This document shows, piece by piece, positions 7,910 through 16,226 of a stretch of 64,000 bases of DNA. The notes under the pieces were generated by a model. The model did not search any database and was not told the origin of the DNA. It saw nothing but the letters and a program-made list of their open reading frames with translations. Source of the DNA: Brucella gallinifaecis (lineage in GTDB: Bacteria > Pseudomonadota > Alphaproteobacteria > Rhizobiales > Rhizobiaceae); the NCBI RefSeq assembly GCF_006476605.1, contig NZ_ML636802.1, positions 342,032 to 406,031 on the forward strand. Reading direction: 5' to 3'. Position 1 is the stretch's first letter. Each line of letters begins with the position of its first letter. A program made the position numbers and the translations under genes.

Positions 7910-8908
7910 TCAATGCTGCTTACGATATTCACGCGGCGGTTTTTGCTTCTGACGAACAAAGGAGCGGTTCATACTGCGCGTATCGGTAAAGCCACTGGCG
8001 ACAGCCACTTCCAGCAATGAAAGGCCCGTTTCAGACAGTAATTCACGCGCTTTCTTGACCCGCAATTCTTCACGCACCTCAAATGCCGTGCGACCCAAGC
8101 CCAAGCGAAAACCGCGTTCCATCTGGCGCACAGAGATGCCAAGCCTGCGAGCCACATCGATCATCGGCACCGGCTCTTCCAGTGTTTCCTCAAAAATGCG
8201 GATTGCCTTGCGGATCATTGGCGAACGCACACCGTTGAAACTCAGTGCCGGTTGTTCCGAACGCACCAGCTCATAAGGAATCATCAATATGGAAGCGCTT
8301 TTGCGTGCCAGTTCCTCGGAAATCTCGTGCTGGATGATAGACAAAGACAGGGATGCCGCCCCCAGACCGCCTGCACAGGTAAAATGCCGGCCACTGCGAT
8401 GAAACAGACTGGTCGTATCAGCAAAATAGCCGTCAAAAAGATCGATAAAATCGTCGCGGTGAAACCAGCTGACACAACAATTGCGATCATCAAGCAATTG
8501 TGCCTCAGCCAGCAGAAAAGCCGCAGTACAAAGACCGACCACCGTCTTACCGCGCTTGTCGGCACGCTTGATAAGATCGATCAAGGCCTGCTGACGCGGA
8601 CGATATTGCTTGAGAACACCACCGACAATGGCCACATAATCGCAATCATCAAGTGCACCAATCGGCGCGGTCGGCTCAATCACCATGCCGGAGCTGGATG
8701 TCACCGGATCGCCCGAGAGCGTGCAAATCTTCCATGCACATCTGATCTGGCGGCTTTTATCACGATCATCGGCTGCAAGGCGAAACGGATCAAGAAACAG
8801 GCTGAGGGCCGTGAGCGTAAAGCCCGGCAATGCAACGATGCCCACAGACAGACGACGCGCTGGCGTGTCTGCCGCAATTTCGCGCATTTCATCTTTCCCG
8901 TTTTTCAC
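7910..8908 (-). CDS. GlxA family transcriptional regulator (DJ-1/PfpI plus AraC HTH)
   Basis: About 332 residues with an N-terminal DJ-1/PfpI-like amidotransferase fold (RLSVGIVALPGFTLTALSLFLDPFRLA; VGLCTAAFLLAEAQLLDDR, where the nucleophile-elbow cysteine is present as GLCTAA) and a C-terminal AraC helix-turn-helix pair (PMIDVARRLGISVRQMERGF; LSLLEVAVASGFTDTRSMNRSF). Homologues regulate carnitine, glycine betaine or related catabolism, but the ligand cannot be told here. The start is uncertain: GTG at 8906-8908 lies nine bases after GGAGG; TTG at 8909-8911 is also possible, and the frame is open up to 8965. Codons before this lack a ribosome site. Confidence 0.88.
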   Translation of the reverse strand: MKNGKDEMREIAADTPARRLSVGIVALPGFTLTALSLFLDPFRLAADDRDKSRQIRCAWKICTLSGDPVTSSSGMVIEPTAPIGALDDCDYVAIVGGVLKQYRPRQQALIDLIKRADKRGKTVVGLCTAAFLLAEAQLLDDRNCCVSWFHRDDFIDLFDGYFADTTSLFHRSGRHFTCAGGLGAASLSLSIIQHEISEELARKSASILMIPYELVRSEQPALSFNGVRSPMIRKAIRIFEETLEEPVPMIDVARRLGISVRQMERGFRLGLGRTAFEVREELRVKKARELLSETGLSLLEVAVASGFTDTRSMNRSFVRQKQKPPREYRKQH

Positions 8909-8965
8909 CAAAGCAATCCTCCACCTGTTCCCTATTTTATAGAGACGGATCCGGGAAGGATGCAA

Positions 8966-10057
8966 TCACCTGAAATGTTTGGAGAGCTTGAGCTGCTGCG
9001 CCTGATAGTTGGACCCAAGATCAAGACCATAAAGTGCCTTCGGACGATTCAACATATGCTCATAAACAAGGCGACCGACAATCTGCCCATGTTCAAGAAT
9101 GAACGGGACTTCATGACTGCGCACTTCCAGAACCGCACGGCTCCCCGTACCACCAGCAAGACTATGGCCGAAGCCCGGATCAAAGAAGCCTGCATAATGC
9201 ACACGAAACTCACCGACCAGCGGGTCAAAAGGCGTCATTTCAGCCGCATATAGCGGCGGAACATGCACCGCCTCGCGCGAAACAAGGATATAGAACTCAT
9301 CCGGGTCGAGCACCAGTTCACGCGAACCACGATCATAAATCGGTTCCCAGAAATCGAGAACATCATGTGCTGAACGCTTGTCAACATCGACAACTGCCGT
9401 ATGGTGCTTGCCGCGATAACCGATCAGCCGGTCTTCGCCGCCCGAAAGATCGACCGAAAGCGCAATACCGCCGCCGGAAATATTCGGCTGCTCTGCTGCG
9501 ACCAGCGTTTCATTATCATGCAGGAGCGTCAGTTCTGCTTCGCTCAACTGCGCACGACCCTTGCGGAAACGGATCTGCGACAGGCGCGAGCCGGTGCGGG
9601 CGACAATCGGGAAAGTGCGTGGGCTGACTTCAAGATAAAGCGGACCATTATAACCGGCTGGCACCTTGTCAAATTCCTGCGCGCCATCGGCAATGACACG
9701 GGTGAAAATATCAAGGCGGCCAGTTGAACTTTTCGGATTGGCGGAAGCTGACAATTCCGCTGACAGTGCCAGGCTTTCAAGCAAAGGCACAATATAGACA
9801 CAGCCGGTTTCCAGCACGGCGCCCTGGCTCAAATCAATCTCGTGGAGTTTCAGGCGTTCCAGCTTGTCGATGACAGGGGTTCCCGGACCCGGCATGAAGG
9901 AAGCCCGTACACGATAGGCTTTCGCTCCCAGTCGCAAATCAAGGCTTGCAGGCTGAATCTGGTCAACATCCAGCGATTGTTGAGATTTGAGCAAACCGCT
10001 TTCAAAGAGCGCTGCAATATCCGCATCTGCCAGAATTCCTGCGTCCCTCTGCGTCAT
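8966..10057 (-). CDS. dcd: 2'-deoxycytidine 5'-triphosphate deaminase, two-domain type
   Basis: A 363-residue protein, about twice the length of E. coli Dcd (about 193). It contains two dUTPase/Dcd-like halves: the first with IQPASLDLRLG, SANPKSSTGRLDIFTRVIADG and GYNGPLYLEVSPRTFPI; the second with FYILVSREAVHVP, AEMTPFDP, FRVHYAGFFDPGFG and SRAVLEVRSHEVPF. The long form is common in alphaproteobacteria and is thought to deaminate dCTP to dUTP for dTTP synthesis. The ATG at 10055-10057 has GGAG nine bases upstream; a TTG three codons earlier is possible. It is transcribed away from the SAM-II/metZ unit. Confidence 0.9.
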   Translation of the reverse strand: MTQRDAGILADADIAALFESGLLKSQQSLDVDQIQPASLDLRLGAKAYRVRASFMPGPGTPVIDKLERLKLHEIDLSQGAVLETGCVYIVPLLESLALSAELSASANPKSSTGRLDIFTRVIADGAQEFDKVPAGYNGPLYLEVSPRTFPIVARTGSRLSQIRFRKGRAQLSEAELTLLHDNETLVAAEQPNISGGGIALSVDLSGGEDRLIGYRGKHHTAVVDVDKRSAHDVLDFWEPIYDRGSRELVLDPDEFYILVSREAVHVPPLYAAEMTPFDPLVGEFRVHYAGFFDPGFGHSLAGGTGSRAVLEVRSHEVPFILEHGQIVGRLVYEHMLNRPKALYGLDLGSNYQAQQLKLSKHFR

Positions 10058-10257
10058 GCCACTCAACTCCGTGAATTACTTAAAATCGGTCTAAGACCTT
10101 TGACTGCTCAAAGCCCCGCTGCCAAGCCCTCAAAGCCCATAGTTTGCGGGTTTTCCGCAAGAAACAAAGCGGATCAGCCCTTCACAGGTCACGCTTTTCA
10201 TGAAAACTGATCTTTCAAGCATTGACGACCCCGCTCAAGAGGCATAAGGAAAAAGCG

Positions 10258-10312
10258 TTCCGTGGTGATTTGGCCGGCCGGCTTGCAGCCACGTTAAAGA
10301 ATTCGCTAAAAT
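10258..10312 (+). ncRNA. SAM-II riboswitch (metA/metZ type)
   Basis: The conserved blocks of the SAM-II aptamer occur in order: CGTGGTGATTTG (10261-10272), GGCTTGCAGCCACG (10280-10293), GTTAAA (10293-10298) and TTCGCTAAA (10302-10310). Stem P1 pairs CGTGG (10261-10265) with CCACG (10289-10293), and the pseudoknot uses the loop and the 3' tail. SAM-II binds S-adenosylmethionine and lowers expression of downstream methionine genes in alphaproteobacteria, which fits metZ 107 bases downstream. Confidence 0.95.
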
Positions 10313-10363
10313 AAGGCCGCGGTTCGTAACCGGCCTTTTGCGTGTTCGCAGGGCCGGTTTTTT
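10313..10363 (+). promoter_or_regulatory. Two mutually exclusive hairpins after the SAM-II aptamer, one terminator-like
   Basis: Hairpin A pairs GGCC and GGTT (10315-10318, 10321-10324) with AACCGGCC (10328-10335). Hairpin B uses the same AACCGGCC arm with GGCCGGTT (10352-10359), a perfect 8-bp stem followed directly by a run of T (10358-10363). B has the form of an intrinsic terminator. Since both need the same arm, only one can form at a time. Whether SAM decides between them is inference. Confidence 0.75.
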
Positions 10364-10418
10364 ATTGGCCGCCGAGGCAATCCGCCCCGGCCGACCAGCT
10401 TTCGACAGGTTGGATAAA

Positions 10419-11612
10419 ATGACGAATAAGACTACCCGTAAGTTTCGCCCGGCGACCCAGCTCGTTCATGCAGGCTCGTTGCGCTCTGATTTTGCAGAAT
10501 TTTCAGAAGCTCTGTATATGACGCAGGGTTTTCTTTACCCCACCGCAGAAGCCGCAGAAGCGCGTTTCAAGGGTGAAGATCCGGGTTTCATCTATTCGCG
10601 TTATGCCAACCCGACCACCGACATGTTTGAAAAGCGCATGTGCGCCCTTGAAGGTGCGGAAGAAGCCCGTGCTTTCACATCCGGCATGGCGGCGGTTTCT
10701 GCTGCAATCCTGTGTCAGGTACAGGCTGGCGACCATGTGATTTCAGCGCGGGCCGTATTCGGTTCATGTCGCTATATCGTGGAGACAATTCTGCCGCGCT
10801 ATGGCGTGGAAGTTTCGATCATCGATGGCTCTGATATTGAAAACTGGAAAGCCGCTGTTCGCCCGAACACCAAGGTGATGTTTCTGGAAAGCCCGTCAAA
10901 CCCGACGCTGGAAATCATCGACATTGCAGGTGTGGCGCAAGTTGCCAATGAAGCCGGCGCCAAGCTGATCGTTGACAATGTTTTTGCAACGCCGCTTTTC
11001 CAGAAGCCTTTGGAACTGGGTGCACATATCGTCGTTTATTCGACCACCAAACATATTGACGGTCAGGGCCGCTGTCTTGGTGGCATCATCCTCTCTGACA
11101 AGGAATGGGTCGAGGAAACATTACAGGCCTATTACCGCCATACCGGGCCGGGTATAAGCCCGTTCAATGCCTGGATCATGCTCAAAGGTCTGGAAACGCT
11201 TGGTGTACGTGTGCAGCAGCAGACCCGCTCGGCAGCGGCGATTGCTGATGCGCTTGCAGGTCAGGCGGGTGTGAAGCGCGTGATTTATCCGGGCCGTGCC
11301 GACCATCCGCAGGCAGATATCATCGCCCGTCAGATGAGTGGCGGTTCAACCCTGATTGCACTTGAACTCGAAGGCGGCAAGGAAGCAGCCTTCAAGTTTG
11401 AAAACGCACTTGAAGTATTCAGCCTTTCCAACAATCTGGGCGACGCAAAAAGCATCATCACGCACCCGGCTACCACCACGCATCAGAGCCTCACTGATGA
11501 AGCACGGGCAGAATTGGGCATTTCTGACGGTATGCTGCGCGTTTCCGTTGGACTGGAAGATACCGATGATCTGATTGAAGATGTTCTGGAAGCGTTGAAG
11601 GCGACGCGCTGA
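10419..11612 (+). CDS. metZ: O-succinylhomoserine sulfhydrylase
   Basis: MetZ makes homocysteine from O-succinylhomoserine and sulfide, the direct sulfhydrylation route to methionine. The 397 residues are a Cys/Met-metabolism PLP enzyme: RPATQLVHAGS at the start, YSRYANPTTDMFEKRMCALEG, AFTSGMAAV, and the PLP lysine in VVYSTTKHIDGQGRCLGG. The C-terminal SLSNNLGDAKSIITHPATTTHQSL is typical of the MetZ/MetY/MetB group. The start ATG at 10419 follows AGGTTGG; upstream codons in frame belong to the riboswitch leader. It is preceded by the SAM-II element, so it should be repressed when SAM is high. Confidence 0.95.
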   Translation: MTNKTTRKFRPATQLVHAGSLRSDFAEFSEALYMTQGFLYPTAEAAEARFKGEDPGFIYSRYANPTTDMFEKRMCALEGAEEARAFTSGMAAVSAAILCQVQAGDHVISARAVFGSCRYIVETILPRYGVEVSIIDGSDIENWKAAVRPNTKVMFLESPSNPTLEIIDIAGVAQVANEAGAKLIVDNVFATPLFQKPLELGAHIVVYSTTKHIDGQGRCLGGIILSDKEWVEETLQAYYRHTGPGISPFNAWIMLKGLETLGVRVQQQTRSAAAIADALAGQAGVKRVIYPGRADHPQADIIARQMSGGSTLIALELEGGKEAAFKFENALEVFSLSNNLGDAKSIITHPATTTHQSLTDEARAELGISDGMLRVSVGLEDTDDLIEDVLEALKATR

Positions 11613-11628
11613 TTTTAACCCTCACAAC

Positions 11629-11656
11629 GCAATTGCCGGGACATCCCGGCAATTGC
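11629..11656. terminator. Stem-loop after metZ
   Basis: GCAATTGCCGGGA (11629-11641) and TCCCGGCAATTGC (11644-11656) are perfect complements, giving a 12-bp stem with a four-base loop. No T-run follows, so it is either a weak terminator or an mRNA 3' stabiliser. Confidence 0.6.
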
Positions 11657-11730
11657 AGCCACAAATTGTTGACGTTGCCGGCAAGTTTAGCGATAGGTGG
11701 GCAGAGGATATGATTTGAAGGCGAGTGCGC

Positions 11731-12123
11731 ATGTACAAAGCGGTAACGCGGGATATTGAGGTAACGGCAGAGCCATTCTATCTCGAAGATCAGTCCGAGC
11801 CGGAAGAAAACCGCTATGTCTGGGGCTACCGGATCACCATTGCCAATAATTCATCGCAGAGCGTTCAATTGCGCTCACGCTATTGGCAGATTACCGATGG
11901 CAATGGCCGCATTGAAGAAGTGCGCGGTGCGGGTGTTATCGGCGAACAACCCACATTGAACCCCGGTGATTCCTATCAATATTCGTCAGGATGCCCGCTA
12001 AGCACCACCTCCGGCGTCATGGTCGGGCGCTATCAGATGCAATCATCTGATGGTAGTGCCTTTGAAGTGGATATTCCGGCTTTCTCGCTCGATATTCCCG
12101 AAACAAGACGGACCTTGAATTAG
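11731..12123 (+). CDS. apaG: ApaG protein
   Basis: A 130-residue single-domain ApaG protein (Ig-like beta sandwich). The body [66 protein letters not shown] and GVMVGRYQM follows the family closely, including the GxGxxG-like turn. The biochemical role is unsettled; it has been linked to Co/Mg sensitivity and can bind nucleotides. The ATG at 11731 is used (AAGG nine bases upstream); a GTG two codons earlier is in frame. It stands alone, with a possible TTGACG -35 at 11669. Confidence 0.95.
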   Translation: MYKAVTRDIEVTAEPFYLEDQSEPEENRYVWGYRITIANNSSQSVQLRSRYWQITDGNGRIEEVRGAGVIGEQPTLNPGDSYQYSSGCPLSTTSGVMVGRYQMQSSDGSAFEVDIPAFSLDIPETRRTLN

Positions 12124-12142
12124 GATCAGGGGCTAATCATAA

Positions 12143-12226
12143 AAAAGGCGCTCGGCAAGCATTTCCAGCAAAAGTGTGAAGCGGTTTTGCGGAGGAGAAT
12201 GCGTATTAAATAACCATGCGCCTTTT
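12143..12226. terminator. Bidirectional terminator arms with a palindromic repeat in the loop
   Basis: AAAAGGCGC (12143-12151) and GCGCCTTTT (12218-12226) are perfect complements located between the convergent apaG and hslO genes, with A/T tracts on both sides. The 66-base loop contains the palindromic repeat at 12158-12204. The repeat appears to have inserted into a former compact terminator. Confidence 0.65.
12158..12204. repeat. Palindromic repeat, GCATTTCC variant
   Basis: The element runs GCATTTCCAGCAAAAGTGTG, AAGCGGTTTTGCGGAGGAGA, ATGCG. It is the reverse complement form of the element at 7526-7568. Its inner part AGTGTGAAGCGGTTTT resembles the core of the 59-bp tandem repeats at 15494. 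Confidence 0.7.
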
Positions 12227-12233
12227 ATAGTTT

Positions 12234-13256
12234 TTACTTCGCAAACTGCGCAGGATCAAATTCATAAGTCGTTGAGCAAAATTCGCATGTTACCGCAATC
12301 TTGCCGTCCTGAACGCTGTCCTGAATTTCTTCTGCCGAGAAATTAGTGAATACGCCTTCGATCTTCTCGCGCGAACATGAGCATTTATCCTCAACGCGGA
12401 TCGCTTCATAAATGCGCACGCCACGCTCATGGAACAGACGATAAAGCAGACGTTCCGAGCCAACCTGCGGGTCGGTCAGTTCCGAGCTTTCGATTGTGCC
12501 AACCAGCGAACGGGCTTCATCCCAGCCATCATCTTCAGGGCCATGAATAGCGGTATTCTCATCGCCATCACCACCCGGAAGATCCGGCATGCGCGAACGA
12601 ATATCGGATTCCGGCAGGAACTGGATCATCAGGCCGCCGGCACGCCAGCGCTCAACCAGCTTACCATTACCATCACGCTCGACAAGTTTTGCAACGCTGA
12701 GCTTGATATCTGTTGCAATCTGCTCCGACTGGCGGAAATAGGTGCGTGCGATCTCTTCCAGCGTCGATCCGTCAAGAGCGACAATGCCCTGATAGCGCTG
12801 CATATGCACACCCTGATCGACCGTGAAGGCAAGTGTGCCGCGACCGAGCAGTTCTTCCGGGCGGGTCTTACCTGCATTCTCCGCTTGCGCAACGCGCTCA
12901 GCATCAAAGCGTGCATAGGCCCGCACGGAATGCGGGGTGGTAAAATCCACGACCAGCATGTCCACAGGCCCGTCAGACTGCGTCTGGAAAATAAACTTTC
13001 CTTCAAACTTCAAAGACGTGCCAAGAAGCGTTGTCAGAACCGTTGCCTCCGCCAGAAGGCGGGCAACTGTTTCCGGGTAATCATGACGCTTCAAGATTGC
13101 GTCAATGCTTGCACCCATCTGCACGGCACGGCCGCGCACATCCAGCCCTTCCACCTGAAAAGGCACAACGGCATCATCACCTGCAAAGTCGAAATTATTC
13201 ATATCGATATGAACGATTTCTGCTTCTTTCTGCTCTGTTCTGATCTTGTCAGACAA
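12234..13256 (-). CDS. hslO: Redox-regulated chaperone Hsp33
   Basis: Hsp33 is a cytosolic holdase switched on by oxidation of its zinc cysteines. The 340 residues contain the N-terminal substrate domain (AVVPFQVEGLDVRGRAVQMG; YFRQSEQIATDI) and the C-terminal redox switch with CSCSREKI and CEFCSTTYEF, giving the expected CxC and CxxC zinc ligands. I chose the TTG at 13254-13256: AGGAG lies seven bases upstream inside the argF end, and the argF stop is only one base away, indicating coupling. Upstream in-frame codons overlap argF and have no support. It is the last gene of argD-argF-hslO. Confidence 0.92.
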   Translation of the reverse strand: MSDKIRTEQKEAEIVHIDMNNFDFAGDDAVVPFQVEGLDVRGRAVQMGASIDAILKRHDYPETVARLLAEATVLTTLLGTSLKFEGKFIFQTQSDGPVDMLVVDFTTPHSVRAYARFDAERVAQAENAGKTRPEELLGRGTLAFTVDQGVHMQRYQGIVALDGSTLEEIARTYFRQSEQIATDIKLSVAKLVERDGNGKLVERWRAGGLMIQFLPESDIRSRMPDLPGGDGDENTAIHGPEDDGWDEARSLVGTIESSELTDPQVGSERLLYRLFHERGVRIYEAIRVEDKCSCSREKIEGVFTNFSAEEIQDSVQDGKIAVTCEFCSTTYEFDPAQFAK

Positions 13257-13257
13257 A

Positions 13258-14196
13258 TTATGCTCCTGAACCGCTGCCTTGCAGGCACCACGCCAGAATG
13301 GCCTTCTGCGCGTGAAGCCTGTTTTCAGCTTCATCGAATACGACCGATTGCGGGCCGTCGATTACCTCATTGGTCACTTCCTCGCCGCGATGCGCGGGCA
13401 GGCAGTGCATGAAAAGCGCCTTTGGGTCAGCGTGAGCCATCAGTTCTGCATTCACCTGATAGGGCAGGAAAACATTGTGGCCACGGGCACGATCTTCTTG
13501 TCCCATCGAAACCCAGGTATCAGTGACGATGCAATCTGCACCCTCAGCTGCTTTAACCGGGTCCACAGTGGACATGATCCTTGCGCCGTTTGCCTTTGCC
13601 CAATCGATATATTGCTGCTTCGGCTCGCTGCCTTCCGGCGTTGCGATATTGACGTTGAAATCAAAACGCGCCGCAGCTTCCACAAGCGAATGAAGAACGT
13701 TGTTGCCGTCCCCCATCCAGGCAAAGGTCTTGCCTTTGATCGAGCCGCGATGTTCCTCATATGTAAGAACGTCAGCCATGATCTGACAAGGGTGCGTGTC
13801 ATCCGTGAGTGCATTAATGACCGGAACGGTTGCATGTTCAGCCAATTCCAGCATCCGGTCATGCGATGTCGTGCGGATCATGATCGCGTCAACATAGCGC
13901 GACAGCACCTTTGCGGTGTCGGCAATGGTTTCGCTGCGACCAAGCTGCATTTCCGAACCGGTCAGCATAATCGTTTCGCCGCCAAGCTGACGCATGCCGA
14001 CATCAAACGACACACGGGTACGCGTGGAGGGTTTTTCAAAAATCATCGCCAGCACCTTGCCAGCAAAAGGCTTTTCGATCCCGCCCGCTTTTGTGCGCCC
14101 CTTGCGTGCCTTGGCGTCTTCCATGATCGCACGCAACTCGTCAGCCGGAACGCTCGACAGGTCAATGAAATGCTTGATACCGTTGTTATTCGTCAT
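13258..14196 (-). CDS. argF: Ornithine carbamoyltransferase
   Basis: ArgF condenses ornithine and carbamoyl phosphate to citrulline in arginine synthesis. The 312 residues show the carbamoyl-phosphate motif [11 protein letters not shown], the loop [19 protein letters not shown], the ornithine motif SMGQE and the catalytic [13 protein letters not shown]. The ATG at 14194-14196 lies four bases after the argD stop and begins [15 protein letters not shown], as in relatives. It sits in a tight operon with argD upstream and hslO downstream. Confidence 0.97.
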   Translation of the reverse strand: MTNNNGIKHFIDLSSVPADELRAIMEDAKARKGRTKAGGIEKPFAGKVLAMIFEKPSTRTRVSFDVGMRQLGGETIMLTGSEMQLGRSETIADTAKVLSRYVDAIMIRTTSHDRMLELAEHATVPVINALTDDTHPCQIMADVLTYEEHRGSIKGKTFAWMGDGNNVLHSLVEAAARFDFNVNIATPEGSEPKQQYIDWAKANGARIMSTVDPVKAAEGADCIVTDTWVSMGQEDRARGHNVFLPYQVNAELMAHADPKALFMHCLPAHRGEEVTNEVIDGPQSVVFDEAENRLHAQKAILAWCLQGSGSGA

Positions 14197-14200
14197 GATC

Positions 14201-15412
14201 TTATGCCGTCTTGCTGGTCGGATTTGCAACAGAAAGCCGTTCAACGGCTATTTCAATACGTGCCAATGCTTCACGCGCCTCTTCCGGCGTTGTCACCAGC
14301 GGAGGAAGAAGACGCACGACATTGTCACCCGCGCCAACACTCAGGAAATTTTCATCGCGCAGAGCCTGAATGAGATTACCATTCGGAACCACGCATTTAA
14401 TACCCATCAACAGGCCGCGGCCACGCACTTCCGAAACAACATTCGGATAACGATCGATGATCGATGCAAGGCCCTGCTTCATGGTCAAAGCGGTTTCCTG
14501 CACGTTTTCAAGAAAACCATCAGCCAGCACCACATCAAGCACCGCATTGCCAACCGCCATGGCAAGGGGATTGCCGCCATAGGTGGTGCCATGCACGCCG
14601 GCCACCATGCCCTTGGCTGCTTCCAGCGTTGCAAGGCAAGCGCCCATCGGGAAGCCGCCGCCGATACCCTTGGCAACCGCCATTATATCCGGCGTAATGC
14701 CTGACCATTCATGCGCAAACAGTTTACCGGTACGGCCAACGCCGGTCTGCACTTCATCAAGGATCAGCAAAAGGCCCTTTTCATCGCAAATCTGGCGAAT
14801 AAGACGCATGAATTCTTCCGGGAAAGCACGCAGACCGCCCTCGCCCTGTACAGGTTCAAGCAGAATGGCAGCCGTCTCGTCGGTGATCGCAGCCCGCAAT
14901 GCCGCTTCATCGCCAAATGGAACCTGATCAAAACCATCAACCTTCGGACCAAAGCCTTCAAGATATTTGGCCTGACCGCCAGCCGCGATCGTGGCCAGCG
15001 TGCGGCCATGAAACGCACCTTCAAAAGTAATGATGCGGAAACGTTCCGGATTGCCATTGACAAAATGATAGCGACGCGCAGTCTTGATCGCGCACTCAAT
15101 GGCTTCCGCACCGGAATTGGTGAAGAAAACCTTGTCCGCAAAGGTTGCATCAACCAGCCGTTGGCCCAGCTTTTCCTGCCCCGGAATCTCATAGAGATTC
15201 GACAAGTGCCAGAGCTTGTCAGCCTGATCCTTCAATGTCTTGACAAGATGCGGATGCGAATGGCCAAGCGAATTGACCGCAATGCCTGCCGCAAAATCGA
15301 GATAACGCTCGCCACTTTCGGTAATAAGCCAGATGCCCTCACCTCGCTCGAAGCGCAGAGCCGCACGATTATACGTGTCGTAGAGCGGTTGCACAGTCGT
15401 AACGTTGGTCAT
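14201..15412 (-). CDS. argD: Acetylornithine aminotransferase
   Basis: ArgD is a PLP class III aminotransferase that makes N-acetylornithine; the enzyme often also serves in lysine synthesis. The 403 residues have the start [17 protein letters not shown], the [18 protein letters not shown] loop, [21 protein letters not shown] with the cofactor aspartate, and the PLP lysine in [12 protein letters not shown]. The start ATG at 15410-15412 follows GGAGGCC. It is the first gene of the operon; its leader carries four tandem palindromic repeats and a terminator-like hairpin. Confidence 0.97.
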   Translation of the reverse strand: MTNVTTVQPLYDTYNRAALRFERGEGIWLITESGERYLDFAAGIAVNSLGHSHPHLVKTLKDQADKLWHLSNLYEIPGQEKLGQRLVDATFADKVFFTNSGAEAIECAIKTARRYHFVNGNPERFRIITFEGAFHGRTLATIAAGGQAKYLEGFGPKVDGFDQVPFGDEAALRAAITDETAAILLEPVQGEGGLRAFPEEFMRLIRQICDEKGLLLILDEVQTGVGRTGKLFAHEWSGITPDIMAVAKGIGGGFPMGACLATLEAAKGMVAGVHGTTYGGNPLAMAVGNAVLDVVLADGFLENVQETALTMKQGLASIIDRYPNVVSEVRGRGLLMGIKCVVPNGNLIQALRDENFLSVGAGDNVVRLLPPLVTTPEEAREALARIEIAVERLSVANPTSKTA

Positions 15413-15493
15413 TGCAGTCAGGCCTCCATTAGCCCTTTTATTGCAGCGCCTCCGGCAAGAGCCGATCAGGCAGCGTTTCCCATATTCAAAACA

Positions 15494-15711
15494 CGCATCT
15501 TGTCCGAAAACCGCTTCGCACTTTTCGGGATGCGTTTTGACTTCTCTCTTCGCGCATCTTGTCCGAAAACCGCTTCACACTTTTCGGGATGCATTTTGAC
15601 TTCTCTCATCGCGCATCTTGTCCGAAAACCGCTTCGCACTTTTCGGGATGCATTTTGACTTCTCTCTTCGCGCATCTTATCCGAAAACCGCTTCGCACTT
15701 TTCGGGATGCG
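15494..15711. repeat. Four tandem copies of a 59-bp palindromic repeat
   Basis: Units start at 15494, 15553, 15612 and 15671, exactly 59 bases apart. Each has an imperfect hairpin (CGCATCTTGTCCGAAAACCG...CACTTTTCGGGATGCG) joined by the spacer TTTTGACTTCTCTCTTCG or a near copy. They differ at only a few positions, often the terminal base of the right arm (GATGCG or GATGCA). The array lies in the leader of argD, between a candidate promoter and the gene. Confidence 0.92.
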
Positions 15712-15723
15712 CTTTGCGGAAAT

Positions 15724-15745
15724 AAAAAACCGCCCTCAAGGCGGC
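15724..15745 (-). terminator. Intrinsic terminator-like hairpin upstream of argD
   Basis: On the minus strand, CCGCC (15744-15740) pairs with GGCGG (15734-15730) and is followed by six T (15729-15724). It lies between the best promoter candidate (15762-15792) and the argD repeats, so it would end or attenuate leader transcription. Confidence 0.7.
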
Positions 15746-15761
15746 ATTATTTAATCCCGTG

Positions 15762-15792
15762 CATATATTGGCGTTCGCAAAAAAAATGTCAA
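15762..15792 (-). promoter_or_regulatory. Candidate sigma-70 promoter for the argD operon
   Basis: On the minus strand TTGACA (15792-15787) is a perfect -35, followed after 17-18 bases by AATATAT (15769-15763) as a -10. The direction is toward argD. The start of transcription would be close to 15756, only about a dozen bases before the terminator-like hairpin. Confidence 0.5.
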
Positions 15793-16226
15793 TCAAAGCA
15801 ACCCAGGATAATCATGCATCTTTATGCATGAACCCATGCCGGAAACACAGCTTGTATTTCTTGCGGGAAATAAGATAGCACCTATGCAGTCGAAGGGGTG
15901 GCATTTTACCAATCACACCGTTATAGAGACGCCAGCTGTTCTCCCTGACTGGCCGCACTTCTGAAAAGCTGCTGGAAAATGCGCTAAACTGACTCAGAAA
16001 AGCCGTCTTTGGCACCCAAGTTGGGGAAAACCATAAAAATGGAATCCGCCTGGCAAGGCTATCCCTTGTCATGGCGTCGTTCAATAATGTAGTTTCTTTT
16101 TAAAGTAAAAAAACCACATTTTGTACGGCGGACCTAGTCACCCGGATAGATATAGTATTTGCACCTGGAAAAATCCGGGGGCGCTGGTGGATTCCGGATA
16201 ACGAAGATTGATTGGAGCCCAGGGCA
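15793..16226. other. Intergenic region upstream of gcrA
   Basis: No convincing gene is seen in these 434 bases. GANTC (CcrM methylation) sites occur at 16042-16046 (GAATC) and 16190-16194 (GATTC); the second is 33 bases before gcrA. An open 90-codon frame on the minus strand (15812-16084) has no ribosome site and unlikely composition and was not accepted. Confidence 0.5.

Noticed and set aside
8252..9253. 333-codon open frame on the plus strand
   Set aside because: It lies antisense to the GlxA-type regulator and dcd, which have clear domains.
11669..11697. Promoter of apaG (TTGACG ... GATAGG)
   Set aside because: The -10 match is poor, so it is mentioned in the gene entry but not listed as a site.
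15466..15675. Open frame in the argD leader
   Set aside because: It is created by the 59-bp repeats staying open; the peptide is repetitive and there is no ribosome site.
15494..15711. CRISPR array
   Set aside because: The units and their spacers are both conserved, so it is a tandem repeat, and no cas genes are present.
15812..16084. 90-codon frame on the minus strand upstream of gcrA
   Set aside because: No ribosome site, no recognisable domain, unlikely aromatic and serine-rich composition.
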